Below, piece after piece: positions 35,538 through 45,939 of a stretch of 64,000 bases of DNA (its first letter is position 1; each line of letters opens with the position of its first letter). The stretch comes from Bifidobacterium sp. UBA744 (GTDB lineage Bacteria > Actinomycetota > Actinomycetes > Actinomycetales > Bifidobacteriaceae), in assembly GCA_002298605.1 (NCBI GenBank), contig DBKS01000055.1, forward strand, positions 1-64,000, read 5' to 3'. The position numbers and the translations under genes were made by a program. The notes under the pieces were generated by a model that was not told the origin of the DNA, searched no databases, and saw only the letters and a list, made by a program, of their open reading frames with translations.

Positions 35538-38500
35538 TTACCGGCTGAACCGGGTATGCCGACGTCCGGGGCGCACCGACAGGACGCGCACGGGGGCTTT
35601 CGGTACGGTGGGTTTGGTGTTCGACAGACCATAGAACAGGCGTTCCACCACTTCGCGGCATTTGCGCATGACGCCCAGGAGCTCGTTGTCGAACTGCTGG
35701 CCGCGATGAGCCGACTGGCCCAGATACACCGCGATACCGCCCAGCGTGTATATGTCGTCGGGCAGGATATCAGCCTGGTTGGCACGGCCCGACCATAGAT
35801 AGTTGCCATTGCGGACCGCCGTGCACAGACGCCACGCGGCTTCGAGAATCTTGGCGTCGCCCACGTCGACGAATCCCAATGCGACCAATTGCGACAAGGC
35901 GCTCAGCGTTCCGCCCACCCGCAGTTGCGCATGCCTGCCGGCATGCTGCAGCTGAAGCAGCTGGACGGTCCACTCCACGTCGGAGAGCCCGCCCTTGCCG
36001 AGTTTGAGATGCCGATCTCGACGCACGCCGCGGGGCAGGCGCTCGGCCTCCATGCGGGCCTTGAGCTTGCGGATGTCCGCAAGCTGCGCGGAGGACAGCG
36101 GCTCCTCGCTGTAGCGCAGCGGATCGGCGATTTCGGTGAGGAAGTCGTGGCCGAGCGCCGCGTCCCCGGCGGCATGACGGGCGCGCAACAGCGCCTGGCG
36201 CTCCCAGGTGCTGGCCCACGTCGTGTAATACTCGCGGCATGACGCGAAGGAGCGGATAATGGGACCGTTCTTGCCCTCGGGCCTCAAATCCAGATCCAAT
36301 TCGATCTTGCGCTCCACGGTGGTCGGACCGGAGAGGATTTGGCGCAAGTCGTCAACCACGGATTTGGAGAACCGCCCGGCTTCGTGATCTTCGGCGCCGT
36401 TCATCGATCGATAGATCAGTATGGCGTCGGCATCCGAGCTGAAGTTCACTTCGCCGCCGCCATAACGTCCCATGGCAATCACCGCGATGGCGGCCGGGGC
36501 CGCGTCCAGACCCTGCTCACGCAGTTGATGGGCGACCGACCAATCCAGCGATGCCTGAATCAGCGCGTCATACACGTCGGTCATGCCCTTGAGGCTGGTG
36601 GCGTCGTCGATGACGCCGCTCATCCATCCCAGTCCGATGCGTTCGATCTCATGCCGGCGCATGGCGCGGATCGACGTGGCGAAATCATTGATGCTGCCGG
36701 CGTTCCGCTCCAAGGTGGCGCGGCACTGCACATCGAGATTCTCGCGGCTTCTGGCCTTGAGGTCGTCATCGCTGCCCAGCCAGGTGATCGACTCAACCGA
36801 TTTGGTCAGCGCGTCGCCCAGAAAACGGGAGTTCGACAGCACGTGGCACAGCCGCTGGGCGGCGGACGGCGAATCGCGCAGGAAGCCCAGATATTCGCTT
36901 TCGGAGCCGAAATTCTCCTCGAGTTTGCGCCAGTTCAGCAGTCCCATGTCGGGATTTTGCCCGTTTCCCAGCCATTCAAGCACAGCCGGCAGAATGATGC
37001 GATTGATCTTGGCCGCGCGGCTCACACCGCTGGTCAGCGCCGTCACATGGCGCATGGCACTGTCCGGATCCGCGAAACCGATGGAGACGAAACGCGTTTT
37101 GGCGGCTTCGGAGCTGAGCGTCACCTCGTCGGGATCCAATCGCGCCGCAATCGGAAGCATGGGACGGAAGTAGATGTCCTGATGCAGACGGCGCACCTCG
37201 CGGCGTATCGCATCGAACTGTTCGACAAGCTCTTCCGGATGCAGCTTCATGGCGCGGCTGAGGCGGCGCAGCTCGGCGTTCCTGCCCAGTTCGTCCTTGC
37301 TGATCTGACGCTTGCGCTCTATGCCGCCGACGCTGCCCTGCCCCAAATCCGGAAACAGGTGCGTGCGCTTCAACGCCCACATCTGCTGACGATGTTCAAG
37401 CACCCGCTCGAACCGGTAGTCATGCGAGAGCTTCGCGGCCTGCCTGCGCGAGACGTACCCGCCATCGGATAGCGCCTGCAGCGAATCCAACGTGGACGCG
37501 GTGCGCAGCGACTCGTCGGTTCGGCCATGGACCAGCTGGAGCATCTGCACGGTGAACTCCACATCGCGCAGGCCACCCCGCCCGAGTTTGATTTCGCGGT
37601 CCTTCAGGGGGGACGGGATCAGATCCTCAACCCGCTTGCGCATCTGCTGACAGTCGTAGACGAAGTTCTTGCGCTGCGAAGCGCTCCAGACGAACGGACG
37701 GGTCATATCGACATAGCTGTGCCCGAGGTCGGGGTCGCCGGCCACCCGACGGGCCTTCAGCAGGGCCTGGAATTCCCAGTTTTCCGCCCACTTCTCGTAA
37801 TAATGCCTGTGGGAGTCCAGGGTGCGCACCAGTGGGCCGTCCTTGCCCTCGGGCCGCAATCCCCCGTCGATCTGCCACAACGCCGGTTCGGCGCAGCCCA
37901 TGATCACGGACATGCAGACGCGCTGCAGCAGGGTTCCCATCTTGGTGCCCACACGGATCAGGCGCTGATGGTCGATGCCGTCGTCGGCCGGCTCGACCAC
38001 GTAGATCAGATCCACATCGGAGACATAGTTGAGTTCCTGGGCACCCAGCTTGCCCATGCCGATGATGGCGAAGCGAACGTGCTCGCTTCCCTCGACCTCA
38101 TGCCGCGCGATCGCCAGTGCGCCTTCAAGCGCGGCGTCGGCCAGATCCGACAGCATGCGGCTGATCACCGGCTGCACGTACAGGGGGTCCTCGGCGGTGA
38201 CGTCGCTGGCCATGATCGCCGACAGATGCCTGCGATAGCTGCGCCGAAGCGCGGTGGTGGCGTCGGCCAGGCCAAGACCGGCGACGGGCGCGACGGCAGT
38301 TGGGTCGGCCCCGACGGCTTCAAGGATATTCGACCTGCGTTCCGCGGCGGACAACTGGTTGCTTCGGCAGGGATCCGCGGCCGCGGCGGCTACCAGACCC
38401 GGCCGGATGCGCATCAGTTTGCCGATTTCGTCGGAGGCCCCGAGCACACAGACCAGACGGCGCTGATCGTCCTCGGTAGGCGCCAGCTCGCTGAAGCTGA

Positions 38501-38720
38501 TGCGGCGCGACGGCAGCGACACAAGGATGTCATGCAGGTTGCGCAGGGCCGCGTCAGGATCGTAGGCGCATTGCAGCGAGGACAGCAGCACGTCAAGTTG
38601 CTTGGCTCCCATCCCGGCTTCATGAAGCGCTTCGATAAGTCGCTTGGCCTCCTCGATGTCGAGGAGACCCGCGTGGATCAGCTCCCGTGTACTGACGGTG
38701 TTGGGGGTAACAGTAGCCAT
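35538..38720 (-). CDS. glnE: Glutamine synthetase adenylyltransferase/deadenylase
   Basis: GlnE adds and removes AMP on glutamine synthetase and so sets its activity to nitrogen supply. Two nucleotidyltransferase halves are visible in about 1060 residues: GMGKLGAQELNYVSDVDLIY near 221 and AMGRYGGGEVNFSSDADAILIY near 747, each followed by LDLRPEGKNGP- or GGLRPEGKDGP-type motifs and LKLGKGGLSDVEW. I prefer ATG 38720; a TTG three codons upstream is possible. It stands between metF and the pyr operon. No glnA or glnB gene is in the window. Confidence 0.95.
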   Translation of the reverse strand: MATVTPNTVSTRELIHAGLLDIEEAKRLIEALHEAGMGAKQLDVLLSSLQCAYDPDAALRNLHDILVSLPSRRISFSELAPTEDDQRRLVCVLGASDEIGKLMRIRPGLVAAAAADPCRSNQLSAAERRSNILEAVGADPTAVAPVAGLGLADATTALRRSYRRHLSAIMASDVTAEDPLYVQPVISRMLSDLADAALEGALAIARHEVEGSEHVRFAIIGMGKLGAQELNYVSDVDLIYVVEPADDGIDHQRLIRVGTKMGTLLQRVCMSVIMGCAEPALWQIDGGLRPEGKDGPLVRTLDSHRHYYEKWAENWEFQALLKARRVAGDPDLGHSYVDMTRPFVWSASQRKNFVYDCQQMRKRVEDLIPSPLKDREIKLGRGGLRDVEFTVQMLQLVHGRTDESLRTASTLDSLQALSDGGYVSRRQAAKLSHDYRFERVLEHRQQMWALKRTHLFPDLGQGSVGGIERKRQISKDELGRNAELRRLSRAMKLHPEELVEQFDAIRREVRRLHQDIYFRPMLPIAARLDPDEVTLSSEAAKTRFVSIGFADPDSAMRHVTALTSGVSRAAKINRIILPAVLEWLGNGQNPDMGLLNWRKLEENFGSESEYLGFLRDSPSAAQRLCHVLSNSRFLGDALTKSVESITWLGSDDDLKARSRENLDVQCRATLERNAGSINDFATSIRAMRRHEIERIGLGWMSGVIDDATSLKGMTDVYDALIQASLDWSVAHQLREQGLDAAPAAIAVIAMGRYGGGEVNFSSDADAILIYRSMNGAEDHEAGRFSKSVVDDLRQILSGPTTVERKIELDLDLRPEGKNGPIIRSFASCREYYTTWASTWERQALLRARHAAGDAALGHDFLTEIADPLRYSEEPLSSAQLADIRKLKARMEAERLPRGVRRDRHLKLGKGGLSDVEWTVQLLQLQHAGRHAQLRVGGTLSALSQLVALGFVDVGDAKILEAAWRLCTAVRNGNYLWSGRANQADILPDDIYTLGGIAVYLGQSAHRGQQFDNELLGVMRKCREVVERLFYGLSNTKPTVPKAPVRVLSVRPGRRHTRFSR

Positions 38721-38746
38721 GGATTCCAATCTACTCGATTAAGCGG

Positions 38747-39586
38747 TCAGCCGAACAACGGCCGCACATTATTCCAGATTCTTCTGGTAGCCGCCGGCTT
38801 GTTCATCGAATACAGATGGATCCCGTCCACGCCATGCGCCACCAAATCGCTGATCTGCTCGGAAGCGTACAGTTCGCCGGCCTTGGTGAGCTTTGCCGGG
38901 TCGTCGCCCCATCGCTCAAGCAGCGTTTCCACGCGAGACGGCACGCGGGAACCGCATAGACGGGCCATGCGGCGCACCGAAGCCGCATTTGTCACCGGCA
39001 TAATGCCCGCCTCGATCGGCACGGTGATGCCGGCGGAGCGGGCCATGTCGAGGAAGCGGTAAAAATCGTCATTGCAGTAGAACAACTGGGAGATCAGATG
39101 GCTGGCGCCCGCATCGACCTTGCGCTTGAGGAACTCGACGTCCTGTTCGAAGCTGGCCGCCTGCGGATGCTTCTCCGGATAGCATGCGCCGTAGATTTTC
39201 AGCTCGGGACGCTGCTCGCGCACGTAGGCGACCAGGTCGCTGGCGTGCTGGAACACCCCCGCGGGCGTGCGGTCCGGAACGGGATCCCCTCGCAGGGCCA
39301 GCACGCCGGCCACCTTGGCCTCGTCGAACATGGCCAGCGCCTCGTCCACGGCCTGGCGGTCAAGGTACTGGGCGGTCAGATGGGCCACCGCCGGAATGTG
39401 ATATTCGGCGTGAATGGTGTTGCAGATGCGCGCGGTGGCGGTGCGGTCGGATGATTTGCCGGTTCCGTACGTCACCGAGATGAACGCCGGGTTGAGTCCT
39501 TCAAGCCCGTCAAGCGTATCGTAGATGGTTCCGACCGGGGCGTTGCGCCTGGGCGGAAACACTTCCAAAGAGAACAGGGTGGTCAT
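38747..39586 (-). CDS. metF: Methylenetetrahydrofolate reductase
   Basis: This flavoenzyme makes 5-methyl-THF, the methyl donor used by MetE. The 279 residues form a TIM barrel with SLEVFPPRR at the start (conserved Glu), SVTYGTG, AHLTAQYLDR, LALRGDPV and SQLFYCNDDFYRF. ATG 39586 has AAAGGA upstream. It follows metE on the same strand after a hairpin, so methyl donor and acceptor enzymes are linked. Confidence 0.95.
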   Translation of the reverse strand: MTTLFSLEVFPPRRNAPVGTIYDTLDGLEGLNPAFISVTYGTGKSSDRTATARICNTIHAEYHIPAVAHLTAQYLDRQAVDEALAMFDEAKVAGVLALRGDPVPDRTPAGVFQHASDLVAYVREQRPELKIYGACYPEKHPQAASFEQDVEFLKRKVDAGASHLISQLFYCNDDFYRFLDMARSAGITVPIEAGIMPVTNAASVRRMARLCGSRVPSRVETLLERWGDDPAKLTKAGELYASEQISDLVAHGVDGIHLYSMNKPAATRRIWNNVRPLFG

Positions 39587-39617
39587 GCGGTTTCCTTTTT
39601 CGTCTGGATAATTCGAC

Positions 39618-39652
39618 GAAGGATCTCCCGGCAATCGCCTTGGAGATCCTTC
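39618..39652 (-). terminator. Hairpin between metE and metF
   Basis: A perfect 11-bp stem GAAGGATCTCC/GGAGATCCTTC (39618-39628 with 39642-39652) has a 13-nt loop. It has no U run and may lower metF transcription relative to metE or stabilise metE mRNA. Confidence 0.5.
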
Positions 39653-39700
39653 ACTGCACATTGATGGTTCCGGTCGGGCGGCGTGCTGGCCGCCCCGAGC

Positions 39701-42001
39701 TCAGGAGAGCTTGGCGCGCACGGCCTTGGCGGCGGCGACCATATGCTCCAGGCTGGGCCAGGTTTCGGCCTGCCCGCGGGTCTTCAAACCGCAGTCCGGG
39801 TTGATCCACACCTTCTCCACGGCCATCTTGTCGAGAATCTCGCCAATGCGTCCCTCGATCTCCTGCTCGGAGGGGATGCGCGGCGAATGGATGTCGTAGA
39901 CGCCCGGACCGGCTTCGGTTTCGAACCTGGCTTCGTGGATGGCGTCCAGCACCACCAAATCGCCGCGGGACGCCTCGAAGGAGATCACGTCCGCATCCAT
40001 GGCATCAATGTCGCGAATGATGTCGTTGAACTCCGAATAGCACATGTGGGTGTGGATCTGCGTGGTCGGCTTCACCGCGGAATGCACCAGACGGAAGGCG
40101 GGAATGGCCCAGTCGAGGTACTTGGCATGCCAGTCGGACTTGCGCAGCGGCAGCTTTTCGCGCAGCGCGGCCTCATCGATCTGGATGACCTTGATGCCCG
40201 CCGCCTCGAGGTCGAGTACTTCGTCGCGGATGGCGAGGGCAAGTTGCTTGGTCTGCTGCTCATGGGTGATGTCCTCGCGCGGCCAAGACCAGTTGAGGAT
40301 GGTCACCGGGCCGGTGAGCATGCCCTTCATGACGTGCTTGGTCCTGGACTGCGCATAGGCGGACCATTCGACGGTGATCGGCTTGGCGCGGGACACATCG
40401 CCCCATACGATCGGGGGCTTCACGCAGCGGGTGCCGTAGGACTGCACCCAGGCGTTCTTGGTGAACAGGAAGCCGTTGAGGTTCTGCCCGAAGTACTCGA
40501 CCATGTCGTTGCGCTCGAACTCACCGTGAACGAGCACGTCGAGGCCGATCTCCTCCTGGTGCCTGATGCATTCGTCGATCTGGGTCTTGATGAACTCGTC
40601 GTAGGCTTCCTTGGTGATTTCACCCTTGCGCAGCTTGGCGCGCTCGGCGCGGATCTCCTTGGTCTGCGGGAAGGAGCCGATGGTGGTGGTGGGCAGCAGC
40701 GGCAGTCCCAACGCCTCGCGTTGCAGCTTCTGGCGTTCCGCGCGCAGCGGGGTGCGCACGTAATCGGCGTCGGTGAGCTTGTTGATGCGATCGGCCACCG
40801 CCTGGTCGGGAGTCACGCGGGTGCCGTCGAACAGCGCCTGGTTCGCCGCAAGGGCCTTATCGGACTTGAGTGCCTCGTCGTCCAGATCGGCGAGAGCCGC
40901 GATCTCGCTGAGTTCGCCGAGCTTTTCGACGGCGAAGGCGAAATGCTTCAGGTTCTCCGGGGCGATGCCGGTTTCGCCCTCGGTGCTGAACGGCACGTGG
41001 AGCAGGGAGCTGGCGGTGGAGACGGCCACGTTCGCGGTCTTCTCCTTCAGGGCGTCGATGATGCCGAGGCTCAGGGCATAGTTGTTGCGCCAGATGTTGC
41101 GGCCGTTGACCACGCCTGCAAACAGGGTGGTGCCGTCGGCCACGCCGTAGGTGTCAACCGCCTGCAGGTTCTCGTCGCGGCCTTCGTTGAGGTCAAGGCC
41201 GATGCCGTCGAATCCAAGCAGGTTCACGGTTTCGTACACGTCGGCGATATGGCCGAAGTAGGTGTTGAGCAGCACCTTGATCTTGCCGTTGCGGGCGGGC
41301 AGGATCTTGGAATACAGCGACTTGAAGAGTTCGACGTCGCCCGGCTCCTTGTCGAGCACCAGGTACGGCTCGTCGAACTGCACCCATTCGGCGCCAAGCT
41401 CGATGAATCTGGCCAGCACTTCGGCGTACACGGCGGCGACAGCCTGGCCGAGTCCCTTGTCGATTTCAAGCTCCTGGGCCTCGCTGGTGCGGGCCAGCTT
41501 GAGGAAGGTGTAGGGGCCGATGAACACCGGCTTGGTGAGGACGCCGAGTTCCTTGGCCTCGCTGAACTCGTCGAAGGCCTTGGTGGAGTTGAGCTTGATC
41601 TCGGTGGCGGCGTCGAATTCGGGCACCAGGTAGTGGTAGTTGGTGGTGAACCACTTCTTCATCGGCAGCGCGGTCACGTCGCCGGCCTCGCCCTGATAGC
41701 CACGGGCCATGGCGAACAGCGTGCCCTCGGCGTCGAGGGACAGGCGCTGGTAGCGCTGCGGAATCACATTCAGCAGGATGGCGGTGTCGAGCATCTGATC
41801 GTAGTAGCTGAAATCGTTGCTGGGGATCAGATCGATGCCGGCCGCCTGCTGAAGCTTCCAGTGCTTGGCGCGAAGGCCCTTCGCGGTGGAGCGGACGGCG
41901 TCTATGTCGTTCGCGCCCTTCCAGTAGCCTTCGATGATCTTCTTCAGTTCACGGTTCTGCCCAATACGCGGAAAGCCGGAAACGGACGTCAATGCAGACA
42001 T
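39701..42001 (-). CDS. metE: Cobalamin-independent methionine synthase
   Basis: MetE transfers the methyl group of methyltetrahydrofolate polyglutamate to homocysteine with no B12. The 766 residues have the two-barrel layout: N-terminal [13 protein letters not shown], then C-terminal zinc ligands HMCYSEFND and [12 protein letters not shown] 42001 has GGAGG upstream. Codon bias is strong. The 146-nt leader upstream shows no recognisable SAM or SAH riboswitch or T-box. Confidence 0.97.
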   Translation of the reverse strand: MSALTSVSGFPRIGQNRELKKIIEGYWKGANDIDAVRSTAKGLRAKHWKLQQAAGIDLIPSNDFSYYDQMLDTAILLNVIPQRYQRLSLDAEGTLFAMARGYQGEAGDVTALPMKKWFTTNYHYLVPEFDAATEIKLNSTKAFDEFSEAKELGVLTKPVFIGPYTFLKLARTSEAQELEIDKGLGQAVAAVYAEVLARFIELGAEWVQFDEPYLVLDKEPGDVELFKSLYSKILPARNGKIKVLLNTYFGHIADVYETVNLLGFDGIGLDLNEGRDENLQAVDTYGVADGTTLFAGVVNGRNIWRNNYALSLGIIDALKEKTANVAVSTASSLLHVPFSTEGETGIAPENLKHFAFAVEKLGELSEIAALADLDDEALKSDKALAANQALFDGTRVTPDQAVADRINKLTDADYVRTPLRAERQKLQREALGLPLLPTTTIGSFPQTKEIRAERAKLRKGEITKEAYDEFIKTQIDECIRHQEEIGLDVLVHGEFERNDMVEYFGQNLNGFLFTKNAWVQSYGTRCVKPPIVWGDVSRAKPITVEWSAYAQSRTKHVMKGMLTGPVTILNWSWPREDITHEQQTKQLALAIRDEVLDLEAAGIKVIQIDEAALREKLPLRKSDWHAKYLDWAIPAFRLVHSAVKPTTQIHTHMCYSEFNDIIRDIDAMDADVISFEASRGDLVVLDAIHEARFETEAGPGVYDIHSPRIPSEQEIEGRIGEILDKMAVEKVWINPDCGLKTRGQAETWPSLEHMVAAAKAVRAKLS

Positions 42002-42147
42002 GAATCCTCCAGAAACACACGGTCTTAACCTGAACAGCCTATCAAAATGCCTGAATATCAAGCCATCAGGCCAGTTAAGATGTCGCTATAGATCAAGCTT
42101 ATAACCATGCGGCAGCCGCCGCTGCGACGCTTCCGCCGGAACCCGTG

Positions 42148-42705
42148 CTAGTCGAAATCCTTGACCCCGAGCACCGCCACCAGCTCGGCGCAGTGGACCT
42201 GCCACTCGTCGAAGGGCTTGTCGCAGGTGAAAATCGCCACGGAAGCGGTTGACAGACCCAGTGACAGCAGATCGAGCAATCCGGGATCGGAATTCGACGA
42301 CGCCAGCCACTGGCAGCTGATCGACAACGTGGGTTCATGCCCGAGGATCATGAGCACATGTGTTTTCCCGTGCGTATGCGCCAACTCGTCCAGCACCGAC
42401 TGCACGCCGCCGTCATACAGACTCTGCCGGTTGTTGATGGTCGGCTTGTCGCCGAAGGACTTGAGCAACCGCTCCATGGTCTGCTGCGCGCGGACGGCGC
42501 CGGACACCGACGCGACATCCGGGACCAGTCCCAGCTCGGTGAGTCCACGGCCCACGATTTTCGCCTGCTTGGCCCCTTTGTCGGTGAGCTTCCGATTACG
42601 GTCGTTGCCGGCGTCGTACGGCTCCGCCTTGGCATGCCGCATCACAATGAGAACGTATTTGCCTCGCGCGATTTTCTTGGCCAATTTCTTGAAGTTGACG
42701 CTCAT
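42148..42705 (-). CDS. SixA-like histidine phosphatase
   Basis: The 185-residue protein starts with a basic segment (NFKKLAKKIARGKY) and then the RHG phosphatase motif LIVMRHAKAEP near residue 22; LTDKGAKQA and MILGHEPTLS supply the second conserved His. It resembles SixA, which removes phosphate from His-phosphotransfer proteins, but a metabolite phosphatase role is as likely. The start is ATG 42705, with AAGGGG upstream. It lies 109 nt after trmI. Confidence 0.85.
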   Translation of the reverse strand: MSVNFKKLAKKIARGKYVLIVMRHAKAEPYDAGNDRNRKLTDKGAKQAKIVGRGLTELGLVPDVASVSGAVRAQQTMERLLKSFGDKPTINNRQSLYDGGVQSVLDELAHTHGKTHVLMILGHEPTLSISCQWLASSNSDPGLLDLLSLGLSTASVAIFTCDKPFDEWQVHCAELVAVLGVKDFD

Positions 42706-42814
42706 GGCAAACCCCTTCGCCGGACAACGCAATGCTTTCTGGCAATTGTACTCGTCATCGGGCCTCCGAGGCCGAACGACCCTCCCGACGACGAACGGCG
42801 TTCCCGGACAGCGG

Positions 42815-43891
42815 TCAGGCAACACCCTCCTCACGGCCGGAGGGCGGGGCGAGATTGCCCACCTGACGATCCAGGTCGCGAATCACCTTGCCGAGCTTGC
42901 GGTCCGAAATGTCGCGCAACTCCAGTTCGGCCAGATCCCGGGACTCGGCGTCGGCGGAATCGACATCCGTATAGGTGTCTTTGGTGGCGCGCTCACGCTT
43001 GCGCAGCGGCGCCACCCCGTCGGCCATGGCGCGGGACGTCAACAGGAACCCGGTGTGCCCCACCATCGTGTGATCGGGGCGCACGGCGAGCCCCTGCACC
43101 TTCCACGCGCGTTCCAGCAGCTCGCTCACCTGGGGTTCGGTCCACTGGTCGGCGTCCCGCAGCGCCTCGGCGAGGCGGCTCAGCTGCGTGGTGGTGGTCA
43201 CATAGGCGACGAGCACGCCGCCGGGAGCCAGCACGCGATGAGTCTCGGGAAGACGGTTCCACGGGTCGAGCATGTCGAGCATGACGCGATCGTACCAATG
43301 GGCGGGCAGGGCGGCGGCCACCGAGTCGAAATCACCGGTTTTCAGATCCCACCACGCGGGTCGCTCTCCGAAATACACGGTGACGTTGGCTTCGGCGACA
43401 TGGGCGAACCGCGGGCGCAGCTCGATGGTGGTGAGATTCCCCCGAGGCCCCACGGCATCCAGCAGATGCAGGCTCATGGCCCCCGATCCGGCGCCGGATT
43501 CAAGCACGCGCATGTCGCGGCGAATGTCGCCAAGCGACAGGACCTGGGCGATGTCCTTGGGGTACATGATCTGCGCGCCCCGAGGCATGGACAGCACATA
43601 GTCGGCCAGGCGCGGGCGCATCACGGCATAATCCCAGCCGCCGATCGCCCGGGCGGACTTCCATGGCTTGCCGGCGTCCCTGCCCGGATTCGCCGCATTG
43701 ATCTGCGCCTCGCGCTTGGCGTGCACCGTGGTCACGACCACGCCCTCCGTGCGCCCGATCACGTCGTCATGCAGGATCAGACCGTGCGCGGTTTGCGTGG
43801 AGCCGCCCGCGACCAGCTGGTCGGTGATCATGTTCCCCCGGCGATCCGTGAACTGGACCTTCTCCCCTGCGCATAACGGCCCGCGTCGCAT
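42815..43891 (-). CDS. trmI: tRNA (adenine-58-N1) methyltransferase TrmI
   Basis: It methylates A58 in the T loop of tRNA. The 358-residue chain has an N-terminal beta domain (RRGPLCAGEKVQFTDRRGN), then GAQIMYPKDIA and the SAM-binding LESGAGSGAMSLHLLDAVG and VMLDMLDPW. A charged C-terminal tail of about 60 residues follows. ATG 43891 is preceded by AAGGAG 11 nt away; GTG 43900 is an alternative start. Confidence 0.92.
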   Translation of the reverse strand: MRRGPLCAGEKVQFTDRRGNMITDQLVAGGSTQTAHGLILHDDVIGRTEGVVVTTVHAKREAQINAANPGRDAGKPWKSARAIGGWDYAVMRPRLADYVLSMPRGAQIMYPKDIAQVLSLGDIRRDMRVLESGAGSGAMSLHLLDAVGPRGNLTTIELRPRFAHVAEANVTVYFGERPAWWDLKTGDFDSVAAALPAHWYDRVMLDMLDPWNRLPETHRVLAPGGVLVAYVTTTTQLSRLAEALRDADQWTEPQVSELLERAWKVQGLAVRPDHTMVGHTGFLLTSRAMADGVAPLRKRERATKDTYTDVDSADAESRDLAELELRDISDRKLGKVIRDLDRQVGNLAPPSGREEGVA

Positions 43892-44022
43892 GTCTATCAC
43901 TGCTCCTTGCTCGAATGGTCGGTATCTTGCCGAAAACATCAACCAGTGTAGCGGCCGGCGCGATCCCCGGCACGGGGTGCGCACCGGCCGCCCGATATCA
44001 GGCGGACCGTCCGGCCGCCCGC

Positions 44023-45939
44023 CTATTCCTCATCGCCCTGCGAGAACTGGCTGTTGTACAGATCGGCGTATGCGCCGTTCCTGGCCAGCAGCTCGTCATG
44101 GGTGCCCTGTTCGACGATTGTTCCGTGATTGACCACCAGAATCAGATCCGCGTCGCGGATGGTCGACAGACGGTGTGCGATCACGAAGCTGGTGCGGCCC
44201 TTGCGCAGCTGATTCATGGCCTGCTGGACCAGCACTTCGGTTCTCGTGTCCACCGATGAGGTCGCCTCGTCGAGAATCAGGATGTCCGGATCCGACAGGA
44301 ACGCGCGGCAGATGGTCATCAGCTGGCGTTCGCCCTGGCTCAGTTCAGAGGATTCGTCCCTGAGTTCGGTGTCGTAGCCCCTGGGCAGGCGGCGAACGAA
44401 TTCATCCACATGCGTGGCGCGGGCGCCGGCGATCATCCGATCGTCCGAAAGCTGCCGCCCCTCGCGCACGCCGTACAGCAGATTGTCGCGAATCGTGCCG
44501 TCGAACAGCCATGTGTCCTGCAGCACCATGCCGAAATGGCTGCGCAGATCATGGCGGGACATGGTGCGGGTGTCCACGCCGTCGATCGTGATCGTTCCGC
44601 CCTGGATCTCGTAGAAGCGCATGAGCAGATTGACCAGTGTGGTCTTGCCGGCGCCGGTCGGTCCCACGATGGCGACGGTTTGGCCCGGCTCGGCCGTCAG
44701 GGACAGGTCCTCGATCAACGGGTCGGCCGGATCGTAGGAGAACTTCACATGATCGAATTTCACCAATCCGCGCATGTCTTCGACGTCGGCGCCGTTCTCG
44801 GCGTCCGGCTCCTCCTCCTCGGCGTCCAGGAATTCGAAGATGCGCTCGGCCGAAGCCAGCGAGCTTTGCAGCATGGTGGCCATCGAGCTGAGCTCCCCGA
44901 TCGGCTGCGACAACTGGCGCGAATACTGGCTGAAGGCCTGCAGGTCGCCCAGGCTCATGGTGCCGGACAGCACCTTCAGACCGCCCACCACCACAACGAC
45001 GACAAAATTGAGGTTGCTGAAGAACATGGCGACGGGCTGGTTCAGTTCGGCCAGGAACTGGGCCTTGAACGACGAGTCGTACAGGTCCCTGTTGCGACGA
45101 TTGAACTCCTCCGTCGCATTGCGCTCCTGTCCGAAGGCGCGGATCACCAGATGGCCGGTGAACATCTCCTCGACCTGGCTGTTCACCGCGCCGGTGGCGC
45201 TCCATTGGCGGAAGAAATACGGCTGGGACTTCCTGATGATCGCATAGGCGCACAGCACCATCAGCGGAACGACGATCAGTGACACCAGCGTCAGCAGCGG
45301 CGAGATGGTGAGCATCATGATGATGGTCCCGATGATGGAGAACACGGCGAAGACGAATTCTCCGAGCACCTGCTGCAGCGTCTGGCCGATATTGTCCACG
45401 TCATTGGTGGTACGGCTCATGATCTCGCCGCGGGGTACACGATCGAAATAGTTCAGCGGCAGACGGTCGATTTTCTCCTCGATCTGCCTGCGCATGCGGT
45501 ACACGGCGTTGGTGACCAGCCGGGTCATGGTCCACCCCTGCAGCCAGCGCAGCAGCACCGTGCAGACGAACACGCAAGCGGTGATGCCGAGGATCATGGC
45601 GACTTTCGGGAAGTCGACCCCGGATCCCGGATGGATGTCCATGGTGGAGACCATGTCCACCATGGAGCCCATGCCGTTCGTCTTCATCATCGTGATGGCC
45701 TGTTCCTTGGTCATCCCCGCCGGCAGCATTTTGGAGATCACGCCTTCGAACAACACATTCGTGGCCTGTCCCATGATCTTCGGTCCAAGCACCATCGTCA
45801 TGGTCGCCAGCGTCGCGGCGACAAGCACCACGGCCGTGCGAATCCTGTCCCGAACCACATAGGCAACCAGACGACGCATGGTATGCCCCCTCGGCTTGTT
45901 GGTCATCGGAGCGGATGACGGTTGTCCTCCCTTGGGCAT
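44023..45939 (-). CDS. ABC exporter half-transporter, consensus ATPase site
   Basis: This is a type IV (ABCB-like) exporter half of 638 aa: six membrane segments in about 20-350, then an NBD with GPTGAGKTT, LSQGERQLMTICRA, ILDEATSSVD with the catalytic Glu, and VIAHRLST with the H-loop His. TM1 and TM2 are separated by a Met-rich extracellular loop (about 55-105, including MLPAGMTKEQAITMMK). The ATG overlaps the stop of the partner gene as TGATG. With its partner it should form a heterodimer like LmrCD or TM287/288. The substrate may be a drug, lipid or peptide. Confidence 0.93.
   Translation of the reverse strand: MPKGGQPSSAPMTNKPRGHTMRRLVAYVVRDRIRTAVVLVAATLATMTMVLGPKIMGQATNVLFEGVISKMLPAGMTKEQAITMMKTNGMGSMVDMVSTMDIHPGSGVDFPKVAMILGITACVFVCTVLLRWLQGWTMTRLVTNAVYRMRRQIEEKIDRLPLNYFDRVPRGEIMSRTTNDVDNIGQTLQQVLGEFVFAVFSIIGTIIMMLTISPLLTLVSLIVVPLMVLCAYAIIRKSQPYFFRQWSATGAVNSQVEEMFTGHLVIRAFGQERNATEEFNRRNRDLYDSSFKAQFLAELNQPVAMFFSNLNFVVVVVVGGLKVLSGTMSLGDLQAFSQYSRQLSQPIGELSSMATMLQSSLASAERIFEFLDAEEEEPDAENGADVEDMRGLVKFDHVKFSYDPADPLIEDLSLTAEPGQTVAIVGPTGAGKTTLVNLLMRFYEIQGGTITIDGVDTRTMSRHDLRSHFGMVLQDTWLFDGTIRDNLLYGVREGRQLSDDRMIAGARATHVDEFVRRLPRGYDTELRDESSELSQGERQLMTICRAFLSDPDILILDEATSSVDTRTEVLVQQAMNQLRKGRTSFVIAHRLSTIRDADLILVVNHGTIVEQGTHDELLARNGAYADLYNSQFSQGDEE

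Noticed and set aside
39683..42028. A 781-codon open frame antisense to metE
   Set aside because: Shadow of the strongly biased metE frame; Gly/Leu/His/Val-rich with no motif.
42002..42147. A SAM or SAH riboswitch or T-box before metE
   Set aside because: The 146-nt leader shows no conserved core or terminator/antiterminator pair; no good promoter boxes could be assigned either.
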